DNA of 64,000 nt from Chelydra serpentina (GCA_037349315.1 JBAIAC010000006.1:56912501-56976500); one strand, 5' to 3'. Counted from the first letter of the stretch, positions 1 to 12,206 are shown. A program made the numbers and translations. Notes: generated by a model from the sequence alone, not told the origin.

Positions 1-1845
1 CCAAAATACTCTCTAACAGTTAGTATTGTATCTTTGAACTTGGCTAAGATAAAACTGAAGGCCAAAATTTTCATACAAAGGTGCTTACAATTTTAGAAAT
101 CTAAATTACAGACGCATGTGCCTACCATGTTAATTTACTGTATTATACGAAGTAAAAAAAAATTTTTTTAAATCACATTAGCATTACTACCTGCTAGTGG
201 ACCGGGCAGTAACTCTGACAAGGAGGATCTGCTACATTACAGCTTTGGCAGCATTGTCAGAACTGGCCCTGGGTGTATTGTTCAGAAAGAGAACACAGCA
301 GAGGGACATGGAAAATGCAAGTACCATAATTTATATGATGGTCAGCCTTGGGGATATAGGCCCTGTTTCAACAAGGTAGTTAGTACATGCTTATGTAAGT
401 AAATATACGAGTCGTCCTTTTGACTTCAGTGCTTAAATATCTTGCTGAATTGGAGCCATAAAGAATATCTTTGGAGCAATGCAGAGATTAAAATTAATCC
501 TGTTGTGAGAAAAATGCCTTTTTTTGGTTGTTTTTGTTGTTGTTGCTTTGAGCCATATACAATACAGGGATATATTCCTCTCACATGGCTCTTACTAAAT
601 AGAACATAGAAATGAATGTTGCCTAACCAGGAATACTGAATGTTAGTTAATAAATAGTGCTGGGATTCTTCTCATCATGAATGTATTTTTCAACGTATCC
701 TAGTCTGCTTTAAAGGAACACTGGCAATTTAAGACCCATTTATTTGAAACTAGCAAGTTTATTTAACTTTACTGGTAACGCTTTAGATCAGTAGTTCTTA
801 AACTTTTGTACTGATAACCCCTTTCATATAACAAGCCTCTGAGTTTAACCCTCCTTAAATATATAAAAAAGTGTTTTTAATTTATAACACCATTATAAAT
901 GCTGGATGCAAAGTGGGATTTGGGGTACAGGCTGACAGCTCATGACCCCCCATGTAATAACCTCACGACCCCCTGAGGGGTCCTGACCCCCAGTTTGAGA
1001 ACCCTAGCTTTAGATGACTGAAAATGAAATTTTTAAAAATCCTATTTACTTTTCACAGCACATACCAGTTATTTTTAATTTCTCTCAGATTGGGCAGTTA
1101 ACATTACTTAAATCAGTTTCACTTTTATATTCCCCAGGGTGTTTAGCTGTTTAAAAACAACTTCTTCCAGTGGAACTAAAAGTCATGCAAACATTTCTAT
1201 CAACAGTAGTTTCGTGAAACCTTCTTACACAATCTATATTTTGGTCCAAATCTGAACTGACAGCTTCTCTTTCAAGAAGTACTGACTAAGGTAGTACTAA
1301 ATATATTGTGCATTATGATTTTTAAAACAATGATTCTTATAGCCTAATTTTAGAACCTGTATGCCTAAAATGAGCAGATAATTGCTTGCGCAGATAAAGT
1401 AAAAATGCATGCCCACTGCCAGTATGCATGTGCAATTACTCAATCTATGTGCACAGCTACAGTAATTGCATATGCAATTTAGACGTATTAATTGCATGTA
1501 CTTATTTGCAGGTATAATTTTAAAAATCCAGCCCTTACTTTTCTGTACAGCTTGCAGTTTAGCAGTGATTTCTGACTGTGTACTTGACCTATCCTTTTCC
1601 AACCTAATGCAAATAATAAATAATGATGACTGACATTAACACATTCCCTTTCATACAGGTATTTCAGAATCATATCTTAGAAGATTAAATTTAATAAGAG
1701 AGAGTGAACCCATATGCAGAAAAATGAAGTTAATTTTGCAAGGAATGATTAAAGTAAACTTGAAATATTTCAATAATAAAGTACTCCTGCAGCTAAAAAT
1801 ACCTTAAAGTGGCTGGAGTTTAATATTACAGTACATGATTTTTAC
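1..1845 (-). other. LCA5: LCA5 intron downstream of the 1846-1983 exon
   Basis: This AT-rich stretch follows the splice donor at 1844-1845 and belongs to the next LCA5 intron. I looked for the following lebercilin exon on the minus strand and did not find it, so it must lie outside the window. The only recognisable insertion is the hAT-type MITE at 789-1007. Confidence 0.7.
789..1007. mobile_element. Short non-autonomous hAT transposon (MITE)
   Basis: The ends are imperfect inverted repeats, CAGTAGTTCTTAAAC on the left against CTAGGGTTCTCAAAC read inward from the right. It is flanked by an 8-bp direct repeat, ctttagat, at 781-788 and 1008-1015. An 8-bp target duplication with ends of the form CAGNGGTTCTCAAAC is characteristic of hAT elements. 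There is no coding capacity. Confidence 0.8.
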
Positions 1846-1983
1846 CTTTAGCTTTTGATTTAGTTGTTGAAGCTCTTCTTGGAGAGCTTTATTTTCTTCT
1901 TGGGCCTCATGTACCTTTTTTTTCTCAGATTGCAACTGTCGCTGGAAACTGCTGTTATTCAGCTCAAGGTTTTTTTCCAAATC
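1846..1983 (-). CDS. LCA5: Lebercilin (LCA5), coiled-coil exon, partial gene
   Basis: This 138-nt exon encodes exactly 46 codons and has no start or stop of its own. On the minus strand it lies between an acceptor (CTGCAG|GATTTG) and a donor (AAG|GTAAAA), both phase 0. The peptide begins DLEKNLELNNSSFQRQL and continues as a charged, Gln/Glu/Lys-rich heptad-like coil. It matches human lebercilin directly after its RRIKELSKNLEL segment. Lebercilin is a ciliary protein of the photoreceptor connecting cilium and basal body that takes part in intraflagellar transport; human loss causes Leber congenital amaurosis type 5. Joining to the 4077-4606 exon keeps frame (RIK then DLEKN). The exons for the C-terminal half are not in this window. 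Confidence 0.95.
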
Positions 1984-4076
1984 CTGCAGTTCATATGATA
2001 ATAGAATGTTTAAAAAAACAGCACTTTTTAAAAATAAACAAACAAAACATATAAAAATACTATTTGAGGGTCAAACCTGACTCTGCTTCTAGAGTGGTAT
2101 AGAGGCCATTTGACTTTGTGTCCACAGCAACTTGATCAAGTCCAGAAGTTAACCAGGGGGGATAGCCACACCAGGTTTGGTTGGTGCCCAACCTCACCTC
2201 ACCCACATACAGGGAGATAACTCCGAGGAGGTACTAGGCATTCACAATACCTCCCGGATTCTGTATGCTATTGGACACAGAGGCCATGTGACCCAACCCA
2301 TGAAAAACTGGGATAAGAATAAGGAGGGGGAGGAGGAGAAGACATCCTCACAATGATTTCCCAACCTTCCTTTAACCATTTTTTGTGGAGGTTTAATTTT
2401 GGGGGACCCTGTCCTTGTGATAGCTGTTTAACATGAACAGCCTATATGACACTGAGGGAGTAGAAAAATATCCAGAGTGCTTTAAAGAAAAAATTCACTT
2501 TTATCTCACCTGGGATCACAAGTGCTAAAATGCCTTAAACCACAGAATGGTCAAACTGGAAGGGACCTCGAGAGGTCATCTTGTCCAGTCTCTTGCACTC
2601 AAGCCAGGACTAAGTATTATATAGACCACCCCCGACAGGTGTTTGTCTAACCTGCTCTTAAAAACCTCCACTGACAGAGATCCACAACCTCCCTAAGCAT
2701 TTGAATGAATTGCCTAACTACCCTGACAGGAAGTTTTTCCTAATGTCCAACCTAAACCTCCCTTGCTGCAATTTAAGCCCGTTGCTTCTTGTCCTATTCT
2801 CAGAGATTAATGAGAACAATTTTTCTCCCTTCTCCTTGTAACAACCTTTTCTGTACTTGAAAACTGTCATCTTCCCCCCTCAATCTTCTCTTCTCCAGAC
2901 TAAACAAATCCAGTTTTTTCAATCTTCCATCATAGGTCAAGTTTAATCATTTTTATTGATCTTTTATCTCTAGAGACTTTCTCCAATTTGTCCAAATCTT
3001 TCCTGAAATGTGGTGCCCAGAACTGGAAAATATCTGGTTACAGTATGGTAACATTACAGTACAGAACTAATGTTGTTTCGGTTCCCTAACTTATTTCCAT
3101 ACCTTGACATATTTGGATTTCACTTAAATTTAACCTAAGTCTTGAATTTCCTAGGTTCATAATGATCGGGATTTTTTTTTAATTATACCATCTCAGTAAT
3201 TTTTTTTACCTTAAATTTCCTACATAGACACTCAACCTTAACTCCATCTTAACGTAGTCAAATATGAGTATAAATACCAGACAAGAACTAATACCACACA
3301 CAACTGCTAGACAGTTAAGTCTACATGTTACAGGTCAAATATATGTTACAGGTCAAATATAAAAATAGTTTTGACTTAAAAGGACTTTTTTTTCTTTCCC
3401 ATGGCCATATAGGTTTGTTGACTAGAATGCGAACATTATGCACAAAATTCCCAAAATAAATACCTACTGTACATGTATCTATATCACGAGATAACTTTGA
3501 ACAAAATTATAATTCTTTGAGGCTGACTCAGCAACCAGCCTATACAGAATAACCAAACATTGCATGGATGCTGAGTTATATTAGTTTTCAAGATAATTTC
3601 TTTAAAAAAATATAATGTATTTTGTAGAACTTCAGCATAATATCCTCTAAAATCCTGGAGGATCCTCCTCTTATACATGCTACCGTGTCAAGCAGCATAA
3701 ACTAGATTATGAAAAATTAAATTAGCTGCATACCTTTCTGGAAGTTATTGCTAAATTGATTAGCATCTAGTTTTAAAAGTCTATAATACAAATACAGAAG
3801 ATAAAACATACCAGTAACCAACATTATTAATAAACACATACATACAGTGTACTGCACAGATTGTATAAGGATTGTGCATAGTCATGTACAAACAATTTAC
3901 ATGGTGTTACTTATTTGCAATAGAAACCATTTTCCATTCACCCTACTGCTGTAAAATGGATAATACAAGTTAATGTAGGACGCTCATACTGGAAAGAATC
4001 ATTCCTACTCAATTTGTTAAATTAAATTGTTAAATTAAAAAAATGTGGGTGGGGGAGGTCAGGAAAGTTATCTCAC
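1984..4076 (-). other. LCA5: LCA5 intron between the 4077-4606 and 1846-1983 exons
   Basis: The intron is AT-rich and bounded by a GT donor at 4075-4076 and an AG acceptor at 1984-1985 on the minus strand. It holds one CR1 tail at 2541-3110. The remainder shows nothing I can assign. Confidence 0.85.
2541..3110 (-). mobile_element. CR1 LINE 3' end
   Basis: Read on the minus strand this is the familiar 3' portion of a turtle CR1, including the phrases about 'cagcaagggaggtttagg', 'aggttgtggat' and the terminal 'gacctctcgaggtccctt'. The 3' end lies at about 2541 and the 5' truncation near 3110. Several substitutions mark an old copy. It lies in an LCA5 intron in the same orientation as the gene. 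Confidence 0.85.
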
Positions 4077-4606
4077 CTTAATTCTTTTCTCACTCTCATC
4101 CAGTCTGTTCTCTGCTGCGGCTAGCTTCTTTGCCAGTTCATCTCGTTCAGCTAAGTGCTTATCTTCAGAAAGCTTTTTCAATTTTTGCAAAGAATTTTTT
4201 GTCCTGTACAGTTCATCCTCTGAATCTTTCAGTCTTCTCTCAGTTGTGCGTTCTCTCTCTTGAGATTTTCGTAAGCGCTCCCTTAGTATTCTAATCTCAT
4301 TGTTATGTCGAGCGAGGAGCTGAGAGATTTCATTTTCTGTATCTTCAAACTTATTCAAGGCTTTCTCCTGCCTGTACTGAAGCCTCTTCAGGGCCCTGTT
4401 TTCTTTCTGCAGCTCATCTAGTTTGATGTGGAGTTCAGTTAGTTCATTCCGAAGCTCATTGATTTTTAGCAGCCTGGCAGAAAGAACCCTTTTTGTAACA
4501 AGATCTATATCTTTTGCAGGAGAATCCCTATTGAGGCTCTGGGAGCGAAAACCCCACCTTCTCCCTCTTGTGGCTGGTGCATATTTGGAAACTGGTTTCT
4601 TAGTGG
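4077..4606 (-). CDS. LCA5: Lebercilin (LCA5), main coiled-coil exon, partial gene
   Basis: This 530-nt exon starts with two bases that complete a codon split with the upstream exon, then encodes 176 codons and ends in phase 0 at AAG|GTGAGA. The acceptor is preceded by a T-rich tract (TTTTTTTTAAG|CC). The peptide has a basic N-terminal part ([16 protein letters not shown]), the [18 protein letters not shown] motif, [15 protein letters not shown], and then a long Lys/Glu/Arg-rich coiled coil ending EKRIK. Each block aligns in order with human lebercilin. The coil is known in the family to mediate ciliary protein contacts. The isolated open frame that begins at the internal Met of NKFED is only the C-terminal part of this exon. 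Confidence 0.96.
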
Positions 4607-7600
4607 CTTAAAAAAAATAAAGCAGATTTTACTGTAAGGAACTCAGCAAAGCCCATTGCTATTTTTTTCTATTTAAGCAGGCATTTTCTTGAAATAAAGC
4701 CTTTTCCTGAGGTGTTTTTTTTTTTTACAATACCTATGTCATTGGTGGTTTTCTTTAGAAAAATCAAACACAAAAATGTTTATTCTCATTTTCAGAGCCA
4801 TGAGATAGAGATTTATGTTTACGATACACTGCAAAACTGCTATATACTTTGATTTTCTTCTTACTCTGACTTTGAAACCAGTTATGCTGCTTGCAACTAT
4901 CAGAATGAAATTATAAAGTAATCATCTGTAGTAGTTATATTTTTGTTCATTAATTTCAGATTTCATTATAAGTGTTTTAAATTGAAATACTGTATCTCTG
5001 TACACATTTAAAATGGTAATCATCAGAGCTTCAGCTAGCTTTGTAGCAAGCATGCTGCAATTTTATTAGATACAGTCAAAGTACATATATATTATTTCTG
5101 GAAACCTGCTACTGTACTTGCTATAAAGACGATGACAACAATGGGTTCATTGCAGTTAGAAACAAAGTTCTAAACCCTATGAAAATTTGTTCTTTCCTGA
5201 TAAATTTTAGTTCTGTCACGTTATTTTCCAAGGAGCATCCTCATCTTAGTATTAATAGATATTAATCCCAATTAATTTAAAAATATTATTTGTATGTGTC
5301 TTTCATGTATACACAACATACAGATAATATTCTGATATATAAGCTTAGCTTTGGTTTTTTTGCATAGCTCAAATCATAATCATACTGCAGAAGGCAAATA
5401 ACCTATAGAAAAACTGTCATTTAGAGAACTGAACATATGCAGTTATTACTGCACTAATGCACAATAGCCTTTAGAAGCAACATATTGGATGCCATCCTAT
5501 ACCTACCATTGCAGCTTCTGAATTATGAAACTGGTATACAACAGAAACACACTGCAGTACACAAATGAGGTATTAGCTAAGAGGGAGCAAGCACTATCTC
5601 CTCTATTTTCCTTTTGGCACTTACTGTATCTCCTCTATTCTACAGACAGCATTCTATGGCAAAACAGCAGCTTTTAAATCTTTTTTCGTTTTCCCCCAAG
5701 CATTTCACACACACACTCATCCAATAATATTTCTATCAGATACTCAGTTTTCCATAGCTTGATCATATACAATACTCAGTTTTTCTTTCATATAGAGAGC
5801 ATTTGGCACATTACATTCAGCTATGAAAGGGTTAGGTAATAATTATAGCACAGGGCTAACCCCCTGCTTCAACCTATTTAATGGGTTCAGATAAATCTAC
5901 CAATATAGATTTTATTTTCCAATCCTTATCAAGCACTCCAAAGTCTCACATATGGTTTTGCACTTTTGACCATCTTTATAAATCTGGGAACGAAAGGTTG
6001 GTGTGGTGATCCGGCCATTTCTGAAAGACATTTGACATGTATGCCTTCATGTCAACAGATACATTCAGTTTTTGCCACAAAACCTCAACAGCCACCCTCT
6101 TTCCTCCACAACATATTGCAACAAAACCATGACAATTTTGTTTCCCAGAGACCTACATGCAAAGCTAACATACAAACAGGCAGGGGGACTTGACACTCCT
6201 TAGCACAACTGAATTGAGCACCATGTCAGTGCCAAATAGGCCAACAAAGAAAGAGGATTTGAGGCCATGATCCCTGGGCAAGTCACTGATTTGAGGCCTC
6301 ATTATGATCTAGTCGGACCTCGTGCATAACGAAGGGCACCGAATTTCACCGAGTGATTCCTGCATCAAGCCCATTGTGACAGATATTGTACCACATGCAG
6401 TATATTTGGGGACTATTATATTGACTTTATGAATGTTATCTGTATCTCTGTGATACTATTGTATCACCCTTATAAAAAATTATCTGCAAAAGGAACTAAA
6501 AATCCTGGGACAAGTAAACAACTTGAAAGAAGTACCACAGCTATGGAGAATTAAGAACACAAAAGACAGTGTAGGGTATAAAGACTAAGAGTGAACAGAT
6601 TGGAGGCCCTTATTTAGATTCAATCAACAGACATGAATCTTTGTCCAAACCTTGCTGAAAGGTTGGAGAGACAGGAACCTACAAGGGTCTTCACATGACT
6701 GAGGTAGGCTTAAGTATGTGTTTAGACCTTTTATTTTTTGTGTTTTCTCTCTGCATTGCTTTTGTCCTTAAATAAAAGTACTTTGCTTTGGAAGAGTTGT
6801 TTCATTACTTGCAACCACTTGCATACACTGTCCATAGCCCCTTTGAGAGAAAGCAAAGCACAGGCGCTGGATTCCAGTCAGACCTGCTGGAATAACCACA
6901 GTGAAGTGCAGGGGACTGCAGCCTAAAACCCCAGTCAGAAGGGAGAGGGATGCACGTCTCTGCCTAAACAGACGTGGAGGCTAGAGTCCTGAGACTTAAG
7001 AGGGCACTCCTTGAGCAGACCAGAAGGGTCAAAGAAACTGTGAGACTCATAACTTCTGGCTGAGATAGAATCTATCTTTTAGAAAGACAGGATACATTGT
7101 AACTTAAACTGGAAGTTGTATGCGATGGCTCAGTATAAGCAGCCAAAACTCAACATTGAGGCTGTTCAGTCATTATCCACCTTAGGAGTTATCTTCTTCT
7201 CACTTCTTGCTGGGTGGGGAGTAAGTTCCATTACCTCCACAATTCCAGTCAGGAAAGCAATTTATCAAGGGGATTGGGGTTGAGGGGGGGTGTTGGTAAG
7301 GGAGATGGGAGTGGAATGAATTTTAACTTTGGAGAATAATCAATTAAAGAAAGCACTTTTGTTTTTGAAGCTCCAAGGATGGAAATATAAATATTTCTTT
7401 TGAGAAAGGACACACTGCATAGAACTATAGTGGAAAGTCTAGTAAAACACATATCCATAACAAAGATCTTTGGGACATTTTGTTTAAGAAATTATAAATA
7501 TTCTTCCCTGGATTTAAGTATTATATATACTGTATAACAAGGGTTTGCTTCAAGAAATCCAATGACAACCTTGGGAACATAAGCAGATCTGAAGTTCTGT

Positions 7601-7844
7601 TGCAGTTAGAGGATGGGACCAGGGCAGAATTCACTTGTTTTTATATTTCTTGTCAGAAAAAATAAATAATTCTAAAATTAAGTTTAGCAGAATTTTATAG
7701 ACAAAGGCTAATTTGAGTTATCAAAATAAAAGTTACAGACTACTTACCAAACATAAAATAATTTATATTTTCTTCCCTCAAAGTTTAAAATACTACTGAC
7801 ACTTTCAGACTGTTTCGGGATGCCATGTTTCGTGATCTACTTAC
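4607..7844 (-). other. LCA5: LCA5 intron between the first coding exon and the 4077-4606 exon
   Basis: The donor is at 7843-7844 (CAAG|GTAAGT) and the acceptor at 4607-4608. The intron interrupts a codon after its first base. It is AT-rich and contains an LTR-like insertion at about 6375-7040. Nothing else is recognisable. Confidence 0.85.
6375..7040 (+). mobile_element. Probable solo LTR
   Basis: The sequence opens with TGTGACAGATATTG, a start common to turtle endogenous-retrovirus-like LTRs, and has a central poly(A) signal AATAAA at 6771-6776. A purine-rich region with imperfect repeats follows. I could not fix the right end or a target duplication, so the boundaries are approximate and the class is not resolved. 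No gag, pol or env coding is present. Confidence 0.45.
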
Positions 7845-8228
7845 CTTGGTAATGCACAAGGCTGCTCAAAGTCTGCGTTTTGTGATCTCTTTTCCCATGG
7901 CTTGTAGACTGAGAGCTTACTGAAAGTGATCGGTCAGAGGCATGAGATGCATTATCTTCATCTGAATAGTAGGAGTTGCTATTTTTATCACCATCCGATG
8001 TTCTGTCATGATCAGAATCCAAGCTCCTTGTTCTTTCTCCCATTTTTCAAATCACAGTTGTTCTTCAGATTTTTCTCAAAGAATGCTCATTTTGGCAGGG
8101 AAGAACTTTTGAGTAGTTATAGGTAAAACTATTGGCTCCTTTCCAAATCTTTTTTATCCTCATGTTCAGAACATGAGCTCTTGGCGTTCATTTTAGCAAT
8201 CAGGGGCCATCATTCATAATGCATTTTT
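7845..8228 (-). CDS. LCA5: Lebercilin (LCA5), first coding exon with 5' UTR
   Basis: Coding runs from the ATG at 8043-8041 down to 7845: 66 codons plus one base of the next. The peptide starts MGERTRSLDSDHDRTSDGDK and is Ser/Asp-rich and low complexity, matching the MGERAG start and acidic/serine N-terminus of human lebercilin. It ends at HYQ, where human has HHQ. The donor is CAAG|GTAAGT. An excellent acceptor lies upstream (T-rich tract then TTGTAG|AAAAATGC, AG at 8229-8230), so I infer that the exon carries about 185 nt of 5' UTR (8044-8228) and that at least one noncoding exon lies further upstream, probably in the CpG island. No in-frame upstream Met is better placed. Confidence 0.93.
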
Positions 8229-9150
8229 CTACAACAGTTAAAAAAAAGGAATGAGAATATTTTAGTGGTTCAGCTTTTAGATTTCAAACAGAAAAAAACC
8301 AAGAAAGGGCAAGATATTTCAGGATTCCCACGGTCTCATGCCAAACATGTCTGTGTATGAGCCTTGTCAATTATGTCACCAGGAATAGGTATCACTCAGG
8401 GAATTGCTCAATAGCCTTTTTGGGTATTGCACACACAAACACCCTTTCCCACCACCCAAAACAATGAAATGGTGGATTTAAGCAGTACGTCATTCCACAT
8501 TATAAACAGTTATAAAAAGGTAATATTTGGACCACAAAACTGATGAAAGAATTCTTAAAATTTGGCCCAGAGTTGAGGCTCACAGGCTTTGGGGTACTTT
8601 GGTTTCATAGTAACACTCTGCAAGACTAATGCCAGACACAAAAACTAGTGAGGAGACCCTCTCTAAACAGTTGATGCCCAGTAAATGTCGACCTAGGCCT
8701 GAAAAGTTCTGGGCACGGCAAGGGACAGACTGACGTGAAACACAAGGAAGTGGCTGTTATCCCAGCTAGTGAATTGGTGCTGATGGAAAATCAGCAGCCC
8801 TGACCCGCCCCCGCCAAAGCCTCTCCCTCCTCCCCTCAAGCCCCCTTACCCCTACACCCCCCTCCCAGCCCCCTCTCCTCAAGCCCCCTCTCTCAAACCT
8901 CCCCACGCCCCCTCCCAGCCCCCTCCCAGCCCCCTCTCTCAAACCTCCCCACGCCCCCTCCCAGCCCCCTCTCCTCAAGCCCCCTCCCAGCCCCCTCTCT
9001 CAAACCTCCCCACGCCCCCTCCCAGCCCCCTCTCCTCAAGCCCCCTCCCCCACCCTCTCCCGCTTCCCCTCAAACCCCAACCCTAACTCCCTCCCCCCGC
9101 ACTCCCAGCCCTTCCCATCCCCCACACCCCCAGCCCCCGCCCCTTGCAAT
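8229..9150 (-). other. LCA5: Presumed LCA5 intron 1 with C-rich minisatellite
   Basis: If transcription starts in the CpG island, this is the first intron. The proximal 550 bp is ordinary AT-rich sequence. From about 8800 it becomes the C-rich minisatellite. No further exon was identified. Confidence 0.5.
8803..9140. repeat. C-rich (minus-strand G-rich) minisatellite
   Basis: Variants of the motif CCCCCTCCCAGCC are interleaved with CTCTCAAACCTCCCCACGC. The latter recurs at about 8889, 8935 and 8996, spacings of 46 and 61 bp, so the array is a variable-length minisatellite. The minus strand carries repeated runs of four to six G and could form quadruplexes. Open frames read through it are compositional artefacts. 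Confidence 0.85.
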
Positions 9151-9850
9151 GAAGCCGGGTTAATACGAGGCTCTGCCCAGCCCCCGTCCGGTACCTAGTG
9201 CCGCCGGCTCAATCCCCGCCCAAGCCGACCCCCCCAGGCGGTTGGCGGGCCCGGGCTGCGCTGCGCTTAAAGGGGCCGCCGCCGGTATCGGGATATTTAC
9301 AGCGGGTTCCAGGGTAACGGGGCAAGGACGGAGGCGGGGAATGGGCGGGGCCGGCGGCGGGTTATGAAGCCACCCATTGATTGCCCGTCCTGCCAAATCA
9401 ACCCTGCAGAGCCCGTCCCTGCTCCTGATTGGCTTCGGGGCGAGCGGAAGGCGCCCTTCCTATTGGCCGGAGGTTGGTGGCGGCTGCGCAGGGGGAGCTG
9501 CTGATTGGCTATTATGGAAGAGCCTCGAAGTGTGAACTCTGGCCTCAAGGGGAGGGGAAGAAGGAGAGGGCGCGATGCCGGGGAGGGGGAGGCTGGGGCC
9601 GGGGCGCGATGCCGGGGAGGGGGAGGCTGGGGCCGGGCCGGGACTAGGAGTCGAGTGCGACCCGCGGCGCCCAGTGCGGTGTCCTGGAGCCCTCCTGCCA
9701 GTCTTGCGCCGTTGCACCGTGGGGAGGCCGTGGGGCTGCCCCGCAGACAAGCCAGGCTGACAGACCTGATCCACCGGTACAACTTTTGTGGAGACCTGCC
9801 CGCTGTGATCGGCCCCAGCCTGGCCTGCAGACCGCCCGCTCTGGGATAAA
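9150..9850. promoter_or_regulatory. LCA5: CpG island, likely LCA5 promoter
   Basis: GC-rich, CpG-dense sequence stands out sharply from AT-rich flanks. Three ATTGG boxes at 9428-9432, 9462-9466 and 9504-9508 read as CCAAT (NF-Y type) on the minus strand, consistent with transcription toward LCA5. A 34-bp tandem duplication with core GCGCGATGCCGGGGAGGG occurs at about 9570-9640. No transcription start or first-exon donor could be fixed by eye, and bidirectional activity is possible. The long overlapping open frames here reflect GC composition. Confidence 0.75.
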
Positions 9851-9969
9851 GGCCCAACACCTACCCCCACACTGCCGAGTCCTCCGTCTTCCCGTGTATT
9901 AAGAGAAAACCTGCCCCTCATTTGATGTCTGCACCAAGTCGCACAAGCCCTTCGCCACAAAAGCACTAA

Positions 9970-10027
9970 GGCCCAGATCCTGTAACTCCCACTTAGAGGC
10001 ACCTAAAAACCTTTGAGGACCTGGGCC
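9970..10027. mobile_element. Minimal Harbinger-like MITE
   Basis: A 58-bp element has ends GGCCCAGATCCT and, read inward from the right, GGCCCAGGTCCT. It is flanked by TAA on both sides (9967-9969 and 10028-10030). A 3-bp TAA/TTA duplication is typical of PIF/Harbinger elements, but at this length chance is not excluded. Confidence 0.5.
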
Positions 10028-10591
10028 TAAAATACCAAAAGCTAAATCAAAACAAAAACATACACCCCCCTACCCATATAACTCCCAGACCAGTGAAACT
10101 AATCTCCAGGTCATGGGATAACAAAGACAGAATTATTTTATTGCTTGCAACAGGAGGAAATGTACTGCTCACATCTTGTAGCCAGACTAGAGGGATGAAT
10201 CTGAGACCATTACTGTCCCAAAGAGAACATAAGGAGCTCATAACCTTTTCTATGCCCACCTAACCACCTTAGATAGCCCACTGCTCCTACTGAAAGGAAA
10301 GTGATAAGCAAAGAAAGCAATATGAAAGCAAGAACAATAGGAAAACAATGTAGAAGAGAACTTAACTCCGATATTTCAAGGATTAATTATCATTAGTTAG
10401 CTATTTATGAATTGGTTAGCAAATAATTAACCATTAGTTACTGAATGACTTATATTCAGACCGCTCTATCAGCCTCTCCAGTTACAACAGTTTTATTGCA
10501 GTTAAATTAACTGCTGAACTGGAACAAACACAGAGATTTTGCCACACTGAAATAGACACTGTTTGGAGGATGTTTTGAAAATGCTTAAGTC

Positions 10592-10899
10592 GATGGTTCT
10601 CAACTGTGGTCCATCGCTTCTTCAGGGAAAGCCCCGGCGCGCCGGGCCAGTTTGTTGACCTGCCACTCCCACTGGCCGCAGTTCACCACTCCAGGCCAAT
10701 GGGGGCTGCGGGACGCACCACAGGCCGAGTGAGGTGCTGTCTGCCGCGTCCCGCAGCCCCCATTGGCCTGGAGCGGCGAACCGTGGCCAGTGGGAGCTGC
10801 GACCAGCCGAACCTGCGGACGCGGCAGGTCAACAAACCGACCTGGTGCGGCCAGGGGCTTTCCCTGAAGAAGCGGTGGACCACAGTTGAGAATCACCAT
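10592..10899. mobile_element. Foldback hAT transposon
   Basis: The 308-bp element is close to a complete palindrome. The left arm GATGGTTCTCAACTGTGG and the 'cttcagggaaagcccc' block are mirrored at the right end, and the GC-rich centre is also self-complementary around CCAATGGGGGCTGCGGGACG. It is flanked by the perfect 8-bp duplication cttaagtc (10584-10591 and 10900-10907). Reading frames on both strands are by-products of the palindrome. Confidence 0.85.
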
Positions 10900-11029
10900 C
10901 TTAAGTCTAAAAAATACAGATAATTCGTCAAGTGAGCTGTTGGTACCATTTATGTAAGTGGTGTGTAACTTGATGCCTGTCCTGGAGCAGGACAAACTAA
11001 TGTATGAGTTATTTAAGCAAATATTAGCA

Positions 11030-11650
11030 AGACTTCATGCGTTGCAGACCTCTGATATCCCTGAGAACGAAGATTGAAGCCTTTACCTCTTGCATACAAA
11101 ACCTGGATGGGAAAGTTTTTGGAACAAAGCACTGCATTACGGGGCTAGAGAAGGAGGTAAAAGACTGTTTTGAGACATTGAAAGTGAACACTGTCCAAGC
11201 CCCAAATCTTAATTAAGAAAGTTGAAAGGAAACGTTGGAAAACCAAATCAGGTCATAGTGTCATACAATTTGAGATTCCTGGACGTACCAGCAGCGAGAG
11301 AGCTCCCAGAATTGTTAAAATTTGTGGAAACCTTGCTTATTCTATTGTTATATCTAAATATTGAAGGAGATCCCCAATGCACAGAAAAATGGTGCAGAAT
11401 AGGAATGATTGTGTCACACCAGGAGGGACTATAATAGTGACTGTATCTAATGTGATGAATATAGCACAGATTCCCTGAGCTACCAGAACAAGAACAACCC
11501 TTGAATTTGAAGGGGGAAAATCTTCATTTTATTGGTTTGAGTGCCAGAACTTTAAGTAGAATTGGGGGCTTTCTGGTTGAAAAACAATATGGATGAAGGA
11601 GCAGAGATGTTGCCCTTGTTTACTACCCAGCAGTGGGTGAATCACGATAA
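11030..11650 (+). pseudogene. Decayed L1/Tx1-type LINE ORF1 relic
   Basis: Pieces in shifting plus-strand frames resemble LINE ORF1 proteins. A coil-like stretch (LRSLRTKIEAF..LEKEVKDCFETLK) at about 11045-11200 is followed by NLRFLDVPA..ELPELLKFVETLL at about 11265-11340. Near 11500-11560 there is a segment like the L1/Tx1 'FEG..I..F.D.S..TL' strand. Stops and frameshifts separate them. The assignment rests on motif order only, and the element ends are not visible. Confidence 0.45.
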
Positions 11651-12206
11651 CAATGCCTTTTGAGATTTAAAGCTGCCTACTTAACTTCTGCAAAAGATCA
11701 GCAGATAATAAAAATCTTACTAAGGACTCAAACAACGAGCAAGAAGATTATTTTTGTCTCCTTTTGCCTCCCCATTTTCTTGGGTCAATATTCTTTCCCT
11801 TAACACAAGATGTAACTCAGGAAATTCTGATAATTGTATGTTGCAAACAAGCACATAGACACTTATGTAAATCCCATGCTAACCATCTGTGTATAACCTG
11901 CATGCACATTATTACAGAGCACTTTTGTTCAAACTCCAAGAATGCTAGTCATAGTAAAGAGACATGGGATTAAACCAAAACCCTATATCCAGACATACCA
12001 AACTTTCTGGACCAGGCCTGTGATCTGTAGTATCAAGTAAACTAGTTGCTTCCCCTCTCCTATGCAATAATGGTGTACCTGCGATTGTTACTAAGGGATA
12101 GATGCACAAAGAAATTTGGGCACCTAGAAAATCACCGTGATTCACTAAGCCTGGGTTGGCTACCAAGGCTTCCTATACAATGAATTGGGAGAGATGGGAG
12201 CCTGAT

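Noticed and set aside
9297..10002. Overlapping frames of up to 187 codons across the CpG island
   Set aside because: Arg/Pro/Gly/Ala-rich composition from GC content, open on several frames of both strands, and no recognisable domain.
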